Source: Streptomyces canus (GTDB lineage: Bacteria; Actinomycetota; Actinomycetes; Streptomycetales; Streptomycetaceae). From it: a stretch of DNA of 64,000 bases. Every line of letters begins with the position of its first letter. Position 1 is the first letter of the stretch. Below the pieces are notes generated by a model. That model had not been told where the DNA came from, ran no database searches, and saw only the letters and a list, made by a program, of their open reading frames with translations. Both the position numbers and the translations under genes were made by a program. The stretch spans positions 413,658-477,657 of the forward strand of contig NZ_KQ948660.1 of NCBI RefSeq assembly GCF_001514145.1. The letters run 5' to 3'. Shown here piece after piece: positions 1 through 8,333 of the stretch.

Positions 1-1064
1 CGGGCCCCTCCAAGGTGCGGACGGAAGCGCTGGACGCGCTGGCCGCAACCGGTACCTCCCTCCTCGGCACCTCCCACCGCCAGGCCCCGGTCAAGAACCT
101 GGTCGGCAAGGTGCGCGAGGGCATCAGTGAGCTGTTCTCCCTCCCCGAGGGCTACGAGGTCGTCCTCGGCAACGGCGGCTCCACCGCGTTCTGGGACGTC
201 GCGACGCACGGCCTGATCGAGAACAAGTCGCAGCACCTGACCTTCGGCGAGTTCAGCTCGAAGTTCGCCAAGGCCGCCAAGCTGGCCCCCTGGCTGGCCG
301 AGCCGACGGTGATCTCCAGCGACCCGGGCACCCACCCGGAGCCGCAGGCCGAGGCGGGCGTGGACGTGTACGCGTTCACGCACAACGAGACCTCCACCGG
401 TGTCGCCGCCCCGGTCAAGCGGGTGGCCGGCGCCGACGAGGGCGCCCTGGTCCTCGTGGACGCCACCTCCGGCGCCGGCGGCCTCCCGGTCGACGTGTCC
501 GAGACGGACGTCTACTACTTCGCCCCGCAGAAGTCCTTCGCCTCCGACGGCGGCCTGTGGATCGGCGTGTTCTCCCCGGCGGCCATCGAGCGCGCCGAGC
601 GGATCCACGCGTCCGGCCGCCACGTCCCGGAGTTCTTCTCGCTGCCGACGGCGATCGACAACTCCCGCAAGAACCAGACGTACAACACCCCGGCCCTCGC
701 CACCCTCTTCCTGCTGAACCAGCAGCTGGAGTGGATCAACGGCCAGGGCGGTCTGGCGTGGTCGACGGCCCGTACGAAGGACTCCTCGACGCGTCTGTAC
801 AGCTGGGCGGAGGAGTCCAAGCACGCGACCCCGTTCGTCACCGACCCGGCCAAGCGCTCCCAGGTCATCGGCACGATCGACTTCTCGGACGAGGTCGACG
901 CCGCCGCGATCGCCAAGGTCCTGCGCGCCAACGGCATCGTGGACACCGAGCCCTACCGCAAGCTCGGCCGCAACCAGCTGCGCGTGGCGATGTTCCCGGC
1001 GATCGACCCGGCGGACGTCGAGGCCCTGACGAAGTGCGTGGACTACGTCATCGAGAAGCTGTAA
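1..1064 (+). CDS. serC: Phosphoserine aminotransferase, 3' part (5' end outside window)
   Basis: PLP-dependent transaminase of L-serine biosynthesis, converting 3-phosphohydroxypyruvate plus glutamate to O-phosphoserine; a second role in pyridoxine synthesis is known for some SerC enzymes. The frame is open from base 3 and reads GPSKVRTEALDAL, the family's substrate-loop start, so the GTG at 15 is an internal valine and the true start lies upstream. About 353 residues are present. FAPQKSFASDGG carries the PLP lysine; NETSTG and RKNQTYNTPA are typical of the actinobacterial SerC form. Only a few N-terminal residues should be missing. A strong hairpin follows the stop. Confidence 0.95.
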   Translation, partial: GPSKVRTEALDALAATGTSLLGTSHRQAPVKNLVGKVREGISELFSLPEGYEVVLGNGGSTAFWDVATHGLIENKSQHLTFGEFSSKFAKAAKLAPWLAEPTVISSDPGTHPEPQAEAGVDVYAFTHNETSTGVAAPVKRVAGADEGALVLVDATSGAGGLPVDVSETDVYYFAPQKSFASDGGLWIGVFSPAAIERAERIHASGRHVPEFFSLPTAIDNSRKNQTYNTPALATLFLLNQQLEWINGQGGLAWSTARTKDSSTRLYSWAEESKHATPFVTDPAKRSQVIGTIDFSDEVDAAAIAKVLRANGIVDTEPYRKLGRNQLRVAMFPAIDPADVEALTKCVDYVIEKL

Positions 1065-1086
1065 CACCCGCTTCCGCTACGACGAC

Positions 1087-1120
1087 GAGGGCGCCCCGCG
1101 CATTGCCGCGGGGCGCCCTT
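1087..1120. terminator. Strong hairpin terminator after serC
   Basis: A perfect 12-bp stem, gggcgccccgcg (1089-1100) with cgcggggcgccc (1107-1118), closes a 6-nt loop; one or two weaker pairs extend it. It lies between serC and the convergent gene ending at 1134, so it can serve both strands. There is no long U tract, as is usual in Streptomyces. Confidence 0.85.
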
Positions 1121-1133
1121 CACGTGCGTCCGG

Positions 1134-2012
1134 CTACTCGTCGGCGACCAGTTCCTCAGCGGTCTTCACGGTCAGGGAACGGTCGAACCAGGTACCCAGC
1201 AGCTCCAGGTCTGTGCAGGACATGACCTGCTCCCGGACGGAGTCGGGGACTTCGACGCCCCGTACTTCAAGGACCCGAAGAATGTCCTCGGCCTTGCCCT
1301 CGGCCTTGCCCTCGGTCTTGACCTCGCGCCACGCCTCCTCCATGACGCTGCCGCCGCCGGGAAAGTTCGGGGTGTACACGGCCATGAGTTCCCTCCAGTG
1401 TTCGCGGCCGGGACCTTCGTCCAGACCGATCTCGACGTACTCCGCCCAGTCCGCGTAGGGCCCCAGCACCGGTGCCACCGCGTCCAGTATCGCAAGGATG
1501 CCCGGGTCCTTGGCGTTGATGAGAATGGAGAATGTGGTGAGCGCCAGGTCTTTCGCCGCCTCCTCCGGATCGGTGATCGGACGCACGCCGATCGGCCCCA
1601 GAACCAAGGGGAACACCTCCATGCTCGTGTGGAAACTGCGCCCGATTCGGATGGGGTCTCTCGCCCACTCCGCCGTCTTCTTGTCCCGGCACACCACCAG
1701 CAGAATCGGCGGCAACCGGTACTTGGCATACATATGCGCCAAGTAGTAGGCCCAGCTGTTGTGCTTGTCCGGGTCCGGATGGCTCTGCGACTCGACAGCG
1801 AGCAGAAACCCGCCTTCGTCGTCGACCGTACGAACCCGGAAGAAGCTGTCCACCCGACGCTCCAACGGCCTGATCTCGGTGAGATCGGTGTCGAGCGGCT
1901 CGATCGAGCTGTACTCGGGGAACCTGACGCCCGCCTCCGGCACGAGACGGGCCAAGAGATCCGGCTCCTGTCGGAAGATCCGATGGACGGCGTCATGTTG
2001 GGAACTGACCAT
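1134..2012 (-). CDS. Rpn/PD-(D/E)XK nuclease-like protein, function unknown
   Basis: 292 residues from the ATG at 2012 (MVSSQHDAVH); an in-frame upstream ATG at 2069 gives an atypical arginine-rich extension and was not used. The N-terminal half has the pattern of Rpn-like (YhgA/transposase_31-related) nucleases: DSFFRV, then FLLAVESQ with the E-x-Q pair, then WAYYLAHMYAKYRLP. The C-terminus has an EGKAEGKAEDIL repeat leading into a coiled-coil-like tail, also seen in Rpn-type proteins. Streptomycetes carry many paralogues. Rpn proteins promote recA-independent recombination in E. coli; whether this member cuts DNA is unknown. It stands alone, transcribed towards serC. Confidence 0.6.
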   Translation of the reverse strand: MVSSQHDAVHRIFRQEPDLLARLVPEAGVRFPEYSSIEPLDTDLTEIRPLERRVDSFFRVRTVDDEGGFLLAVESQSHPDPDKHNSWAYYLAHMYAKYRLPPILLVVCRDKKTAEWARDPIRIGRSFHTSMEVFPLVLGPIGVRPITDPEEAAKDLALTTFSILINAKDPGILAILDAVAPVLGPYADWAEYVEIGLDEGPGREHWRELMAVYTPNFPGGGSVMEEAWREVKTEGKAEGKAEDILRVLEVRGVEVPDSVREQVMSCTDLELLGTWFDRSLTVKTAEELVADE

Positions 2013-2126
2013 GCGACGGAACGTAATCGAGCGAACACACGCCCTACGTCCAGATGCCCACCTGATCAACCGTACGGGTGAACATGCCGCTGAGGACGCC
2101 CAGTTGGAGTGTCCGGCCCCGCCACC

Positions 2127-3062
2127 TCACGGCACCAGCACCAGCTTGCCCGTGGTGCGCCGTTCCTCGATCGCGTGGTGGGCCGCGGCGGCCTCGGACA
2201 GTGGGTAGGTGCGCTCCACGGCGACCTCGAGGCGGCCCGCCTCGATGCGGTCCGTGATCGGCTCCAGTGCCTGCCCGGACGGCTCGGCCGTGACCCAGAC
2301 GTAGCGCAACCCCCGGCCGGTGGCCTCCTGTTCGTCCGTACCGGGATCGATGGAAGCCCCGATGAGCAGCCCGCCCGGCTTGAGCACGTCGAGGGAGCGC
2401 GGCCCGTACGCGCCGCCCACCAGGTCCAGGACGACGTCCACCGGCGATACGGCCGTACGGAAGTCGCCGGCCGTGTAGTCGATCAGCTCGGCGGCGCCGA
2501 GTTCGCGCAGCCACCCGTGTTTGGCCGGACGCGCGGTTCCGATGACGTGGGCACCGATCTCCTTGGCCAGCTGGACCGCGACATGACCGACGCCGCCCGC
2601 TGTCGCGTGGATCAGTACCCGGTCACCGGGCCGGACCCGGGCCAACACGGCCAGCGCCTGCCAGGCGGTGATCGCGACCAGGGGAACCGCCGCGGCCTGC
2701 GCGAAGTCGAGATTCTTCGGCTTCGGAGCCAGCGCTGCGGCCGGCGCGGCGGTGTACTCCGCGTACGCGCCCCGCGGGGAGACCGGCAGCATGCCGTACA
2801 CCTCGTCGCCCGGCACGAACCGCGTCACCCCCGCACCGACCCGCTCGACGGTCCCGGCCACGTCGTTGCCCGGTGTCCAGGGCAGGGTGACCAGGTCGGG
2901 GACCCGGCCGGACCTGAGCACCGCGTCCCCCGGATTGACCCCGGCACCACCGACCCGCACCAGCACCTCCCCGGGGCCGGGCTCCGGCAGGTCGGTCTCG
3001 GTGTAGCCCAGCACCTCGGGGCCGCCGAAGACGGTCTGGACGATGGCATGCATACGCTTCAT
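2127..3062 (-). CDS. NADPH:quinone oxidoreductase-like MDR family protein
   Basis: 311-residue medium-chain dehydrogenase/reductase of the zinc-free quinone oxidoreductase branch; it would reduce quinones or enones with NADPH in the cytoplasm. The GroES-like domain holds GAGVNPGDAVLRSG and the Rossmann domain AGGVGHVAVQLAKEIGAHVIG, around residues 150-170. No structural zinc cysteine cluster is visible. The start is supported by GGAGG eight bases upstream of ATG 3062. It is divergent from an HxlR regulator with only 65 bp between them, the usual arrangement for redox- or electrophile-controlled oxidoreductases. Substrate is not predictable. Confidence 0.88.
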   Translation of the reverse strand: MKRMHAIVQTVFGGPEVLGYTETDLPEPGPGEVLVRVGGAGVNPGDAVLRSGRVPDLVTLPWTPGNDVAGTVERVGAGVTRFVPGDEVYGMLPVSPRGAYAEYTAAPAAALAPKPKNLDFAQAAAVPLVAITAWQALAVLARVRPGDRVLIHATAGGVGHVAVQLAKEIGAHVIGTARPAKHGWLRELGAAELIDYTAGDFRTAVSPVDVVLDLVGGAYGPRSLDVLKPGGLLIGASIDPGTDEQEATGRGLRYVWVTAEPSGQALEPITDRIEAGRLEVAVERTYPLSEAAAAHHAIEERRTTGKLVLVP

Positions 3063-3127
3063 GCGACGATCCTCCGGCCGTCAATCCCCCGGCGGAAGAA
3101 GGCACTTCTCTGATATCGAGGTTCTTC

Positions 3128-3583
3128 ATGGATACCGGCTTCGACCTGAGAGAACACGGCGGCGTGGACGTCTTCCTGCGCGACTGCCCCACCCGCGCGG
3201 TGCTGGAGCTGATCGCCAGCAAGTGGACCATGCTGGTGCTGGTGGCCCTTGAGGACGGTCGTCCCATGCGGTTCGCCGAACTCCGGCGCCGTCTGGACGG
3301 GGTGACCCCGAAGGTCCTGACCTCGACCCTGCGCGCCTTGGAACGCGAGGGCCTGCTGACCCGCAGCGTGTACCCGACCGTCCCACCGCGCGTCGAGTAC
3401 CGACTGACCGGCCTCGGGCGAGAGGTGGGCGGGCTCCTTCAATCCATCACCGACTGGTCCCAGGCGAACATCACCGCCATCCGGAGCGCGCGCCAGGACT
3501 TCGACGAACGCGCCGCCCGCCTGGCCGAGGACGCGGTCGATCCCGTACGTCCGACGGAGGAGGGCTTCACGAGGCCGGGTTGA
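3128..3583 (+). CDS. HxlR family transcriptional regulator
   Basis: 151-residue winged-helix regulator of the HxlR/YodB/HypR family. DCPTRAVLELIASKWTMLVL is the family's N-terminal signature, followed by RFAELRRRLDGVTPKVLTSTLRALEREGLL (recognition helix) and the wing around YRLTGLGREV. The conserved cysteine (residue 20) is the position used by YodB-type sensors of quinones and diamide. Residues after about 115 form an acidic tail. It is divergent from the quinone oxidoreductase-like gene, its likely target; agaag-gca-cttct (3097-3109) in the gap is a weak dyad candidate for the operator. The 3' end overlaps the next convergent gene by 17 bp. Confidence 0.9.
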   Translation: MDTGFDLREHGGVDVFLRDCPTRAVLELIASKWTMLVLVALEDGRPMRFAELRRRLDGVTPKVLTSTLRALEREGLLTRSVYPTVPPRVEYRLTGLGREVGGLLQSITDWSQANITAIRSARQDFDERAARLAEDAVDPVRPTEEGFTRPG

Positions 3584-4241
3584 ACAACTTCCAGTGCCCC
3601 TCGGAGACCACCTCGACGGTTCCGTCCGCCACCTTGATGGCGGTCTGCTCGTCGATGGCGTACGCCGGACACCCGATGCCGGCCGCCCATCGCTCTGCAT
3701 CGGCCATGCTGTTCTCCGGACAGGCCGGATGATCCAGATGCGGGAAGATCGAGAAATCGACCAGGCCCAGCGTGCTGTCGCCTCCGGTGGCCGGCTTCCA
3801 GCCCACGAAGTCCTGCCCGATGCGGGGTGTCATCACCATGCTCCCGGCGCTGAGCCCCACGTAGACCAGGTCGGGCAGCGACGGCAGGAGTTCAGCGAGC
3901 CCGGATTCCCGCATCCAGTGGGCCAGGTACAGCGCGTCACCGCCGTTGACCAGCAGGGCGTCGGCCTCCCGGACCCAGGAGACCCAGCTCGCCTTCTCGA
4001 TGCTGGGCAGCGCGGTGAGCTCCAGCACGCCCACCGACTTCCACCCCAGCCCGGTCATGGGGAGGGGGGATCGTCCGCTGATGAATCGCCATGGGCCGCC
4101 AGGATCAGCGTCGGGGGCCCCGTACCCCGCGGTGGGGATGCACAGAGCGCTGGACTCGGCGATCGGCTTGCCCAGGAGGTCGACCAGCGCGTCCTGGATG
4201 CGCGCGTTCTTGACACCGGAGTCGGTGAGGAGAAGCTTCAT
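3567..4241 (-). CDS. Peptidase E-like (S51) protein, class I amidotransferase fold
   Basis: 224 residues. Family S51 (dipeptidase E, cyanophycinase) serine hydrolases share this fold. The nucleophile elbow GLSAGSM and the preceding VNGGDALYLAHWM match the family, and FPHLDHPAC is the expected histidine strand. Peptidase E hydrolyses Asp-Xaa dipeptides; members of this subgroup are often of unknown substrate. Two ATGs are adjacent in frame (4244 and 4241); GGAAGG is better spaced for 4241. It is cytoplasmic, has no signal peptide, and is convergent with the HxlR gene. Confidence 0.82.
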   Translation of the reverse strand: MKLLLTDSGVKNARIQDALVDLLGKPIAESSALCIPTAGYGAPDADPGGPWRFISGRSPLPMTGLGWKSVGVLELTALPSIEKASWVSWVREADALLVNGGDALYLAHWMRESGLAELLPSLPDLVYVGLSAGSMVMTPRIGQDFVGWKPATGGDSTLGLVDFSIFPHLDHPACPENSMADAERWAAGIGCPAYAIDEQTAIKVADGTVEVVSEGHWKLFNPAS

Positions 4242-4330
4242 CATGTCCTTCCGAGGGATGGTGCGTGGAAACCAGGTCAGGAGCCATCCTCAACGAGTCC
4301 CCCTTGCAGGGGAAGTCCAGGCGATGAAGG

Positions 4331-4762
4331 GTGGGGTGTGTGGACCGGGGTGAGGACGAGATCCTGGCTGACGAGCTTGCTGCTCTGGGGGCCGTGGGTG
4401 GGGGCAGCGGTCGTTTGACCCGGCTTGTGGCCAAGCTGATGAAGAAGAACGTCCATGAGATCGACCTCGACATGCCGTTGCCTTTCGAGGGTGCCGTCGA
4501 GCGGGTCGTCGAGGTGCTGGGTCGAGCCGGACGAGCGGTGGGGCCCACGCGAGTCGAGCCTGACACGAACCAGGAGACGATCCGTGTCGTCACCGGCGGT
4601 GGTGCGGGCGGCCTGAACCCTGTCGTGGTCACCGCGGTGGTGACAAGAGGTGGGACGGGCAACTCGAAGGTCAGGCTTCGTGCAGCTGCCAAGGAAGGCT
4701 TGGTCAAACAGCGAGCGGGAGAGAAAACCGCCGCCCTTCTCGCGGCTTCGCTGGGTGAGTAG
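4331..4762 (+). CDS. Unknown small protein
   Basis: 143 residues from GTG 4331; a second GTG at 4340 (VDRGEDEIL) is also possible. I do not recognise a family. It is mixed charged and glycine-rich, with no signal peptide or membrane segment, an alternating pattern VERVVEVLGRAGRAV, and IRVVTGGG plus VVVTAVVTRGG stretches suggesting a small alpha/beta domain. Codon bias is typical for the replicon, which is why I accept it as real although frames in GC-rich DNA can mislead. A bidirectional hairpin follows it. Confidence 0.5.
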   Translation: MGCVDRGEDEILADELAALGAVGGGSGRLTRLVAKLMKKNVHEIDLDMPLPFEGAVERVVEVLGRAGRAVGPTRVEPDTNQETIRVVTGGGAGGLNPVVVTAVVTRGGTGNSKVRLRAAAKEGLVKQRAGEKTAALLAASLGE

Positions 4763-4786
4763 AGAAGCTCCGGCATTTCCCCCGTT

Positions 4787-4820
4787 GACGGGGCGCCCGG
4801 CACCCGCCGAGCGCCCCGTC
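4787..4820. terminator. Bidirectional hairpin between convergent genes
   Basis: gacggggcgc (4787-4796) pairs perfectly with gcgccccgtc (4811-4820) around a 14-nt loop. It sits between the ends of the unknown gene at 4331-4762 and the cellulase, so it can end both transcripts. Confidence 0.75.
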
Positions 4821-4829
4821 ACCCGGCCC

Positions 4830-6344
4830 TCACGCGGCCGTACAGCTCACCGCCGGCACACCCCCGCCCCCGGGTGCTCCCCCGAAGCCGAAACTCGCCG
4901 AACTCCCCACCGGCACCGCCCCGTTGTGGGAAGCGTTCGTCGCGGTCACGGTCGAGCCGGTCTGGGTGTACGACGCGTTCCACAGGGAGGTGACCTTCTG
5001 CGAGCCCGGCCAGGTCCACGTCACCTTCCAGGAGGAGAGGGCCGTGGACCCCGCATTGGTCACCTTCACCTCGGCGTTGAAGCCGCTCCCCCAGTCGCTG
5101 CTGACGGAGTAGGAGGCGGTGCAGGCCGCCGTGCCACCACCGGGGTCGCCGGGGTCCCCCGGATCGCCGCTCGGCGGGAAACCCGGCGCCTTCACACTCG
5201 CCAGATACCCGTCCTTCACGGTGTCCACGGTCTGCCAGTCGTCCTTCAGGATCCCGCCCGTGTCACCGGAGTTGGGGTTCCACGACCAGAAGGTCCAGTG
5301 GAAGGAGTCGGCGCCGTACGTCGATGTCGGCCGCAGATACGAGACCAGTGCCGCCAGCCACTTCTGGTCCACGGTCGACTGAAGGGTGGTGCCGAACTCG
5401 CCCACCCACACCGGGGCGATGTTCTGCTTGAAGACGTATCCCCAGTACTTGTCCCAGATCCCGGGCATGTTGGCGGGGAAGGACGGGTCGCTGAACCAGC
5501 TCTGCTGGGCCACGCTCGTCGCGTAGTCATGGGCGGAGTACACGACCCGGTTCGCGACGTTCAGCTGCACCGGGTACTGCGCGACCCCCATCAGGTTGCC
5601 GCCCCACCAGCCGGAGACGCCGTTGAAGGTCTGCACGCCTTCGACGAAGATCAGCAGGTCGGGATTGACCCCCAGCACCGCGTTGCCGGCCCGCTGAGCC
5701 GCCAGCCGCCAGTCCGTGGCGGTGTCCCCGCAGCCCCAACAGGCGGGATCGTGCGGTTCGTTGTGCAGGTCGATGCCCACGACCGTGTCCTGGCCCTGGT
5801 AGCGCGTCGCGAGCGCCTTGAGGTTGGCGATCCACGTCGACTCCGGGACCGCGGAGGTGTACCAGAGCGCCGACTGGCCGCCGGAGTCCGGGCGGTGCCG
5901 GTCGAGGATGACCTTGAGGCCGTCCTGACCGGCGTACGAGACGATCTTGTCCAGGACGCCGAGGGAGTTCAGCCCCTGGAGGTCGGCGTTCTTGCCGCTG
6001 GAGAAGTCGATGCTGTTGGGGACCGTCCCCGATTTGAAGATGTCGTCGCTGTACGGGATGCGGAGGGTGTTGTAGCCCAGCGACTTCATCTGGTCGATCA
6101 TGGACTTGTAGTCGCGGGACCAGAGGCCGTGGACGACGTAGTTGCCGGTCTCGAAGCCGAACCAGTTGATCCCGGCGATCCGGACCGGCTGCCCGGACTC
6201 GTCCAGGATCTGGCGGCCGCTGGTGTGCCAGTACCCGGCGCCGGCCGTCTCGGCGGCGTGGGCCGGCTGCAGACCAGCGGTCCCCAGCGGTAACAGGAGC
6301 GCCGCCGCCACCGCACACAGCGCTCTTCGCAAGCTGCGGAACAT
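4830..6344 (-). CDS. Secreted endoglucanase: GH5 catalytic domain plus CBM2
   Basis: 504-residue secreted endo-beta-1,4-glucanase. MFRSLRRALCAVAAALLLPL...AHA is a Sec signal peptide (about 30 residues); ATG 6344 is preceded by GAGAGGAAG, so the in-frame extension to 6410 was dropped. The GH5 domain spans about residues 35-380 with acid/base Glu196 in DLHNEPH and nucleophile Glu316 in VWVGEFGTT. A PGDPGDPGG linker (about 390-402) leads to a CBM2-type cellulose-binding domain bounded by cysteines (CTASYSVSSDWGSGF to the C-terminus). A CebR-type palindrome lies about 40 bp upstream of the start, so induction by cello-oligosaccharides is expected. Confidence 0.95.
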   Translation of the reverse strand: MFRSLRRALCAVAAALLLPLGTAGLQPAHAAETAGAGYWHTSGRQILDESGQPVRIAGINWFGFETGNYVVHGLWSRDYKSMIDQMKSLGYNTLRIPYSDDIFKSGTVPNSIDFSSGKNADLQGLNSLGVLDKIVSYAGQDGLKVILDRHRPDSGGQSALWYTSAVPESTWIANLKALATRYQGQDTVVGIDLHNEPHDPACWGCGDTATDWRLAAQRAGNAVLGVNPDLLIFVEGVQTFNGVSGWWGGNLMGVAQYPVQLNVANRVVYSAHDYATSVAQQSWFSDPSFPANMPGIWDKYWGYVFKQNIAPVWVGEFGTTLQSTVDQKWLAALVSYLRPTSTYGADSFHWTFWSWNPNSGDTGGILKDDWQTVDTVKDGYLASVKAPGFPPSGDPGDPGDPGGGTAACTASYSVSSDWGSGFNAEVKVTNAGSTALSSWKVTWTWPGSQKVTSLWNASYTQTGSTVTATNASHNGAVPVGSSASFGFGGAPGGGGVPAVSCTAA

Positions 6345-6384
6345 GTTCGCTGCTTCCTCTCGGGAGGCGCGGGCCCGGAACTCA

Positions 6385-6400
6385 GTGGGAGCGCTCCCAC
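6385..6400. promoter_or_regulatory. CebR-type operator (cellulose-utilisation repressor site)
   Basis: gtgggagcgctcccac is a perfect 16-bp palindrome containing TGGGAGCGCTCCCA, the known binding sequence of the LacI-family repressor CebR in streptomycetes (CelR in Thermobifida), which releases DNA on binding cellobiose. It lies 41 bp upstream of the cellulase ATG, where bound repressor would block its promoter. Confidence 0.93.
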
Positions 6401-6473
6401 AGCCCTGCACCTCCCATGGAAGTCAGGTCACATGAACACGTCAAGACAGGGGACGTCACTTGTGCGCGGGACG

Positions 6474-7283
6474 TCACCGACTCAGCTTCTGGAACCTCCG
6501 TACCGCCAGCGGCAGGAAGATCGCCGTGAGCACCACGGGCCACACCCCGGCCATCAGCAGGGCGTGCTGCTCGACCCAGGAGTCCCCGCCGCCCACCGGC
6601 GTGCCGAACAGGTCGCGACTGGCGGCAGCGGTCGAGGAAATCGGGTTCCACGCGGCCACCGCGCCCAGCCAGTCGGGCATCAGCTGAGGTGCGACGAAGA
6701 TGCTGGAGATCATCGTGAGCGGGAAGGCGACCGCGAACAGGCCGCCCGCCGCCTCCGGGTTGGGCACCATCAGGCCCAGCCACACCCCGATCCAGATCAG
6801 TGCGAACCTGAGCCACAGCAGCAGTCCGAAGGCGGCGAGGAAGCCGAGCCCGCCGTCGGGGCGCCAGCCCATGGCCACCGCGGTGAGCATCATGATCGCC
6901 AACTCGGCGCAGGCGACGAGCAGATCGGTCACCCCGCGCCCCGCGACCACCGCGGACGAGGCCATCGGCATCGAGCGGAACCGGTCGATCACGCCCTTCG
7001 TGGCGTCGTACACCACGAGGGTGGCCGTGTTGATGAAGCCGAAGGCCATCGTCATCACGAACATGCCGGGCATCAGGAAGTCCTTGTAGTCCCCGCCGCC
7101 GGGCACCTGCATGGCGCTGCCGAAGACATAGCCGTAGAGCAGGACGGAGAGGATCGGGAAGCCCAGCTGCCAGGCGATATTGATGGGTTGGCGCCGGTAG
7201 TGGGTGAGGCCCCGGCGGACGATGTTCCACACGTCGGCGAGGGCCCAGTAGGTACGGCCGTGGGTGGCCTCCATGGTGCTCAT
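6474..7283 (-). CDS. ABC-2 type exporter permease (DrrB-like)
   Basis: 269 residues with six predicted membrane segments, of the DrrB/ABC2_membrane family: the channel half of a drug- or lipid-type exporter. The typical FLMPGMFVMTMAFGFINTATLVVYDATKGVIDRFRSMPM motif region lies around residues 90-130 and PNPEAAGGLF follows. It overlaps the ATPase gene by four bases (ATGA), so the two are translationally coupled. The divergent TetR gene and its operator indicate substrate-induced expression. Substrate unknown. Confidence 0.9.
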   Translation of the reverse strand: MSTMEATHGRTYWALADVWNIVRRGLTHYRRQPINIAWQLGFPILSVLLYGYVFGSAMQVPGGGDYKDFLMPGMFVMTMAFGFINTATLVVYDATKGVIDRFRSMPMASSAVVAGRGVTDLLVACAELAIMMLTAVAMGWRPDGGLGFLAAFGLLLWLRFALIWIGVWLGLMVPNPEAAGGLFAVAFPLTMISSIFVAPQLMPDWLGAVAAWNPISSTAAASRDLFGTPVGGGDSWVEQHALLMAGVWPVVLTAIFLPLAVRRFQKLSR

Positions 7284-8245
7284 GCAGCCGTCTCCTTCTC
7301 CGTCCGGTGTCCGGTCAGGCGCAGGAACACGTCGTCGAGGCTCGGCCTGCGCAGTCCGATGTCCTCGACCCGCACGCCCTCGTCCTGGAGGGTGCGGGCG
7401 ACTTCGGTGAGCGCGGAGACGCGGTCGACCACGGGGGCGTGCACCCGCAACTCCCCTTCCTCCGTCTCGGGTTCGCCGTCGGAGACCCGGGCGACGACCT
7501 TCACCGCGCGCGGGATCTCCGACCGCTCGGCGACCACGACCTCGATACGGTCGCCGCCGACCCGGTCCTTGAGCCCGTCCGGGGTGTCGTCGGCGATGGA
7601 CCGGCCCTGGTCGATGACGGTGATGCGGGAGGCGAGCTTGTCGGCCTCCTCCAGGTACTGCGTGGTCAGCAGGACGGTGGTGCCGCTCGCGACCAACGCC
7701 CGTACGGAATCCCAGACTTCGCCGCGGCTACGGGGGTCCAGGCCCGTCGTCGGCTCGTCGAGGAAGAGCACGGCGGGTGCGAGGATCATGGAGGCGGCGA
7801 GGTCGAGCCGGCGCCGCATACCGCCGCTGTACTTGCCTACGCCCTTGTCGGCGGCGTCGGTAAGGTCGAACTGCTCCAGGAGTTCGGCGGCCCGCCGCTT
7901 GGCCCGCTTCCCGCCGAGGTGGAACAGCCGCCCGAACATCTCCAGGTTCTGCCGGCCGGTGAGGACCTCGTCCACGGCGGCGTACTGCCCCGTGAGCCCG
8001 ATCCTCGACCGCACCTCGCGCCCCTGCCGGGCCACGTCCAGGCCGGCCACGGTGGCCCGGCCGCCGTCCAGCCGGATCAGCGTGGACAGGATGCGGACCG
8101 CCGTGGTCTTCCCCGCGCCGTTCGGCCCGAGCAGGCCGTGCACGGTGCCCTCGCGGACGGCGAGGTCGAAGCCGTCGAGGGCGCGTTTCTCGCCGTAGCG
8201 CTTCTCCAGTCCCTCGGCGTGGACGGCGTATCCGTGATCGGTCAT
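7280..8245 (-). CDS. ABC exporter ATP-binding protein (DrrA-like)
   Basis: 321 residues from ATG 8245, which has AAGGGGGA just upstream; the GTG-type extension to 8260 lacks a site. Walker A GPNGAGKTT is near residue 40, signature YSGGMRRRLDLA near 138, Walker B VLFLDEPTTGLDP near 160, and the DrrA-type C-terminal domain (about 220-321) ends RRPSLDDVFLRLTG. It energises the permease encoded immediately downstream. DrrA family members export daunorubicin and related compounds; here the substrate is not known. Its start region adjoins a large inverted repeat shared with the divergent TetR gene. Confidence 0.93.
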   Translation of the reverse strand: MTDHGYAVHAEGLEKRYGEKRALDGFDLAVREGTVHGLLGPNGAGKTTAVRILSTLIRLDGGRATVAGLDVARQGREVRSRIGLTGQYAAVDEVLTGRQNLEMFGRLFHLGGKRAKRRAAELLEQFDLTDAADKGVGKYSGGMRRRLDLAASMILAPAVLFLDEPTTGLDPRSRGEVWDSVRALVASGTTVLLTTQYLEEADKLASRITVIDQGRSIADDTPDGLKDRVGGDRIEVVVAERSEIPRAVKVVARVSDGEPETEEGELRVHAPVVDRVSALTEVARTLQDEGVRVEDIGLRRPSLDDVFLRLTGHRTEKETAA

Positions 8246-8266
8246 GGGTTCCCCCTTCACTCCTTG

Positions 8267-8308
8267 ACTGAGTACAGCGTACTCGATTGCGCGTACGCTG
8301 TACTCAGT
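8267..8308. promoter_or_regulatory. 16-bp inverted-repeat operator between ABC operon and tetR
   Basis: actgagtacagcgtac (8267-8282) is perfectly inverted as gtacgctgtactcagt (8293-8308) with a 10-nt spacer. The left arm itself contains gagtac-agc-gtactc (8270-8284), so two overlapping sites may exist. It lies in the short intergenic region between divergent genes, the expected place for the TetR protein to repress both the exporter and itself. Binding is inferred. Confidence 0.85.
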
Positions 8309-8333
8309 TTTTCCCCGGAACTAAGCTTCCCCC

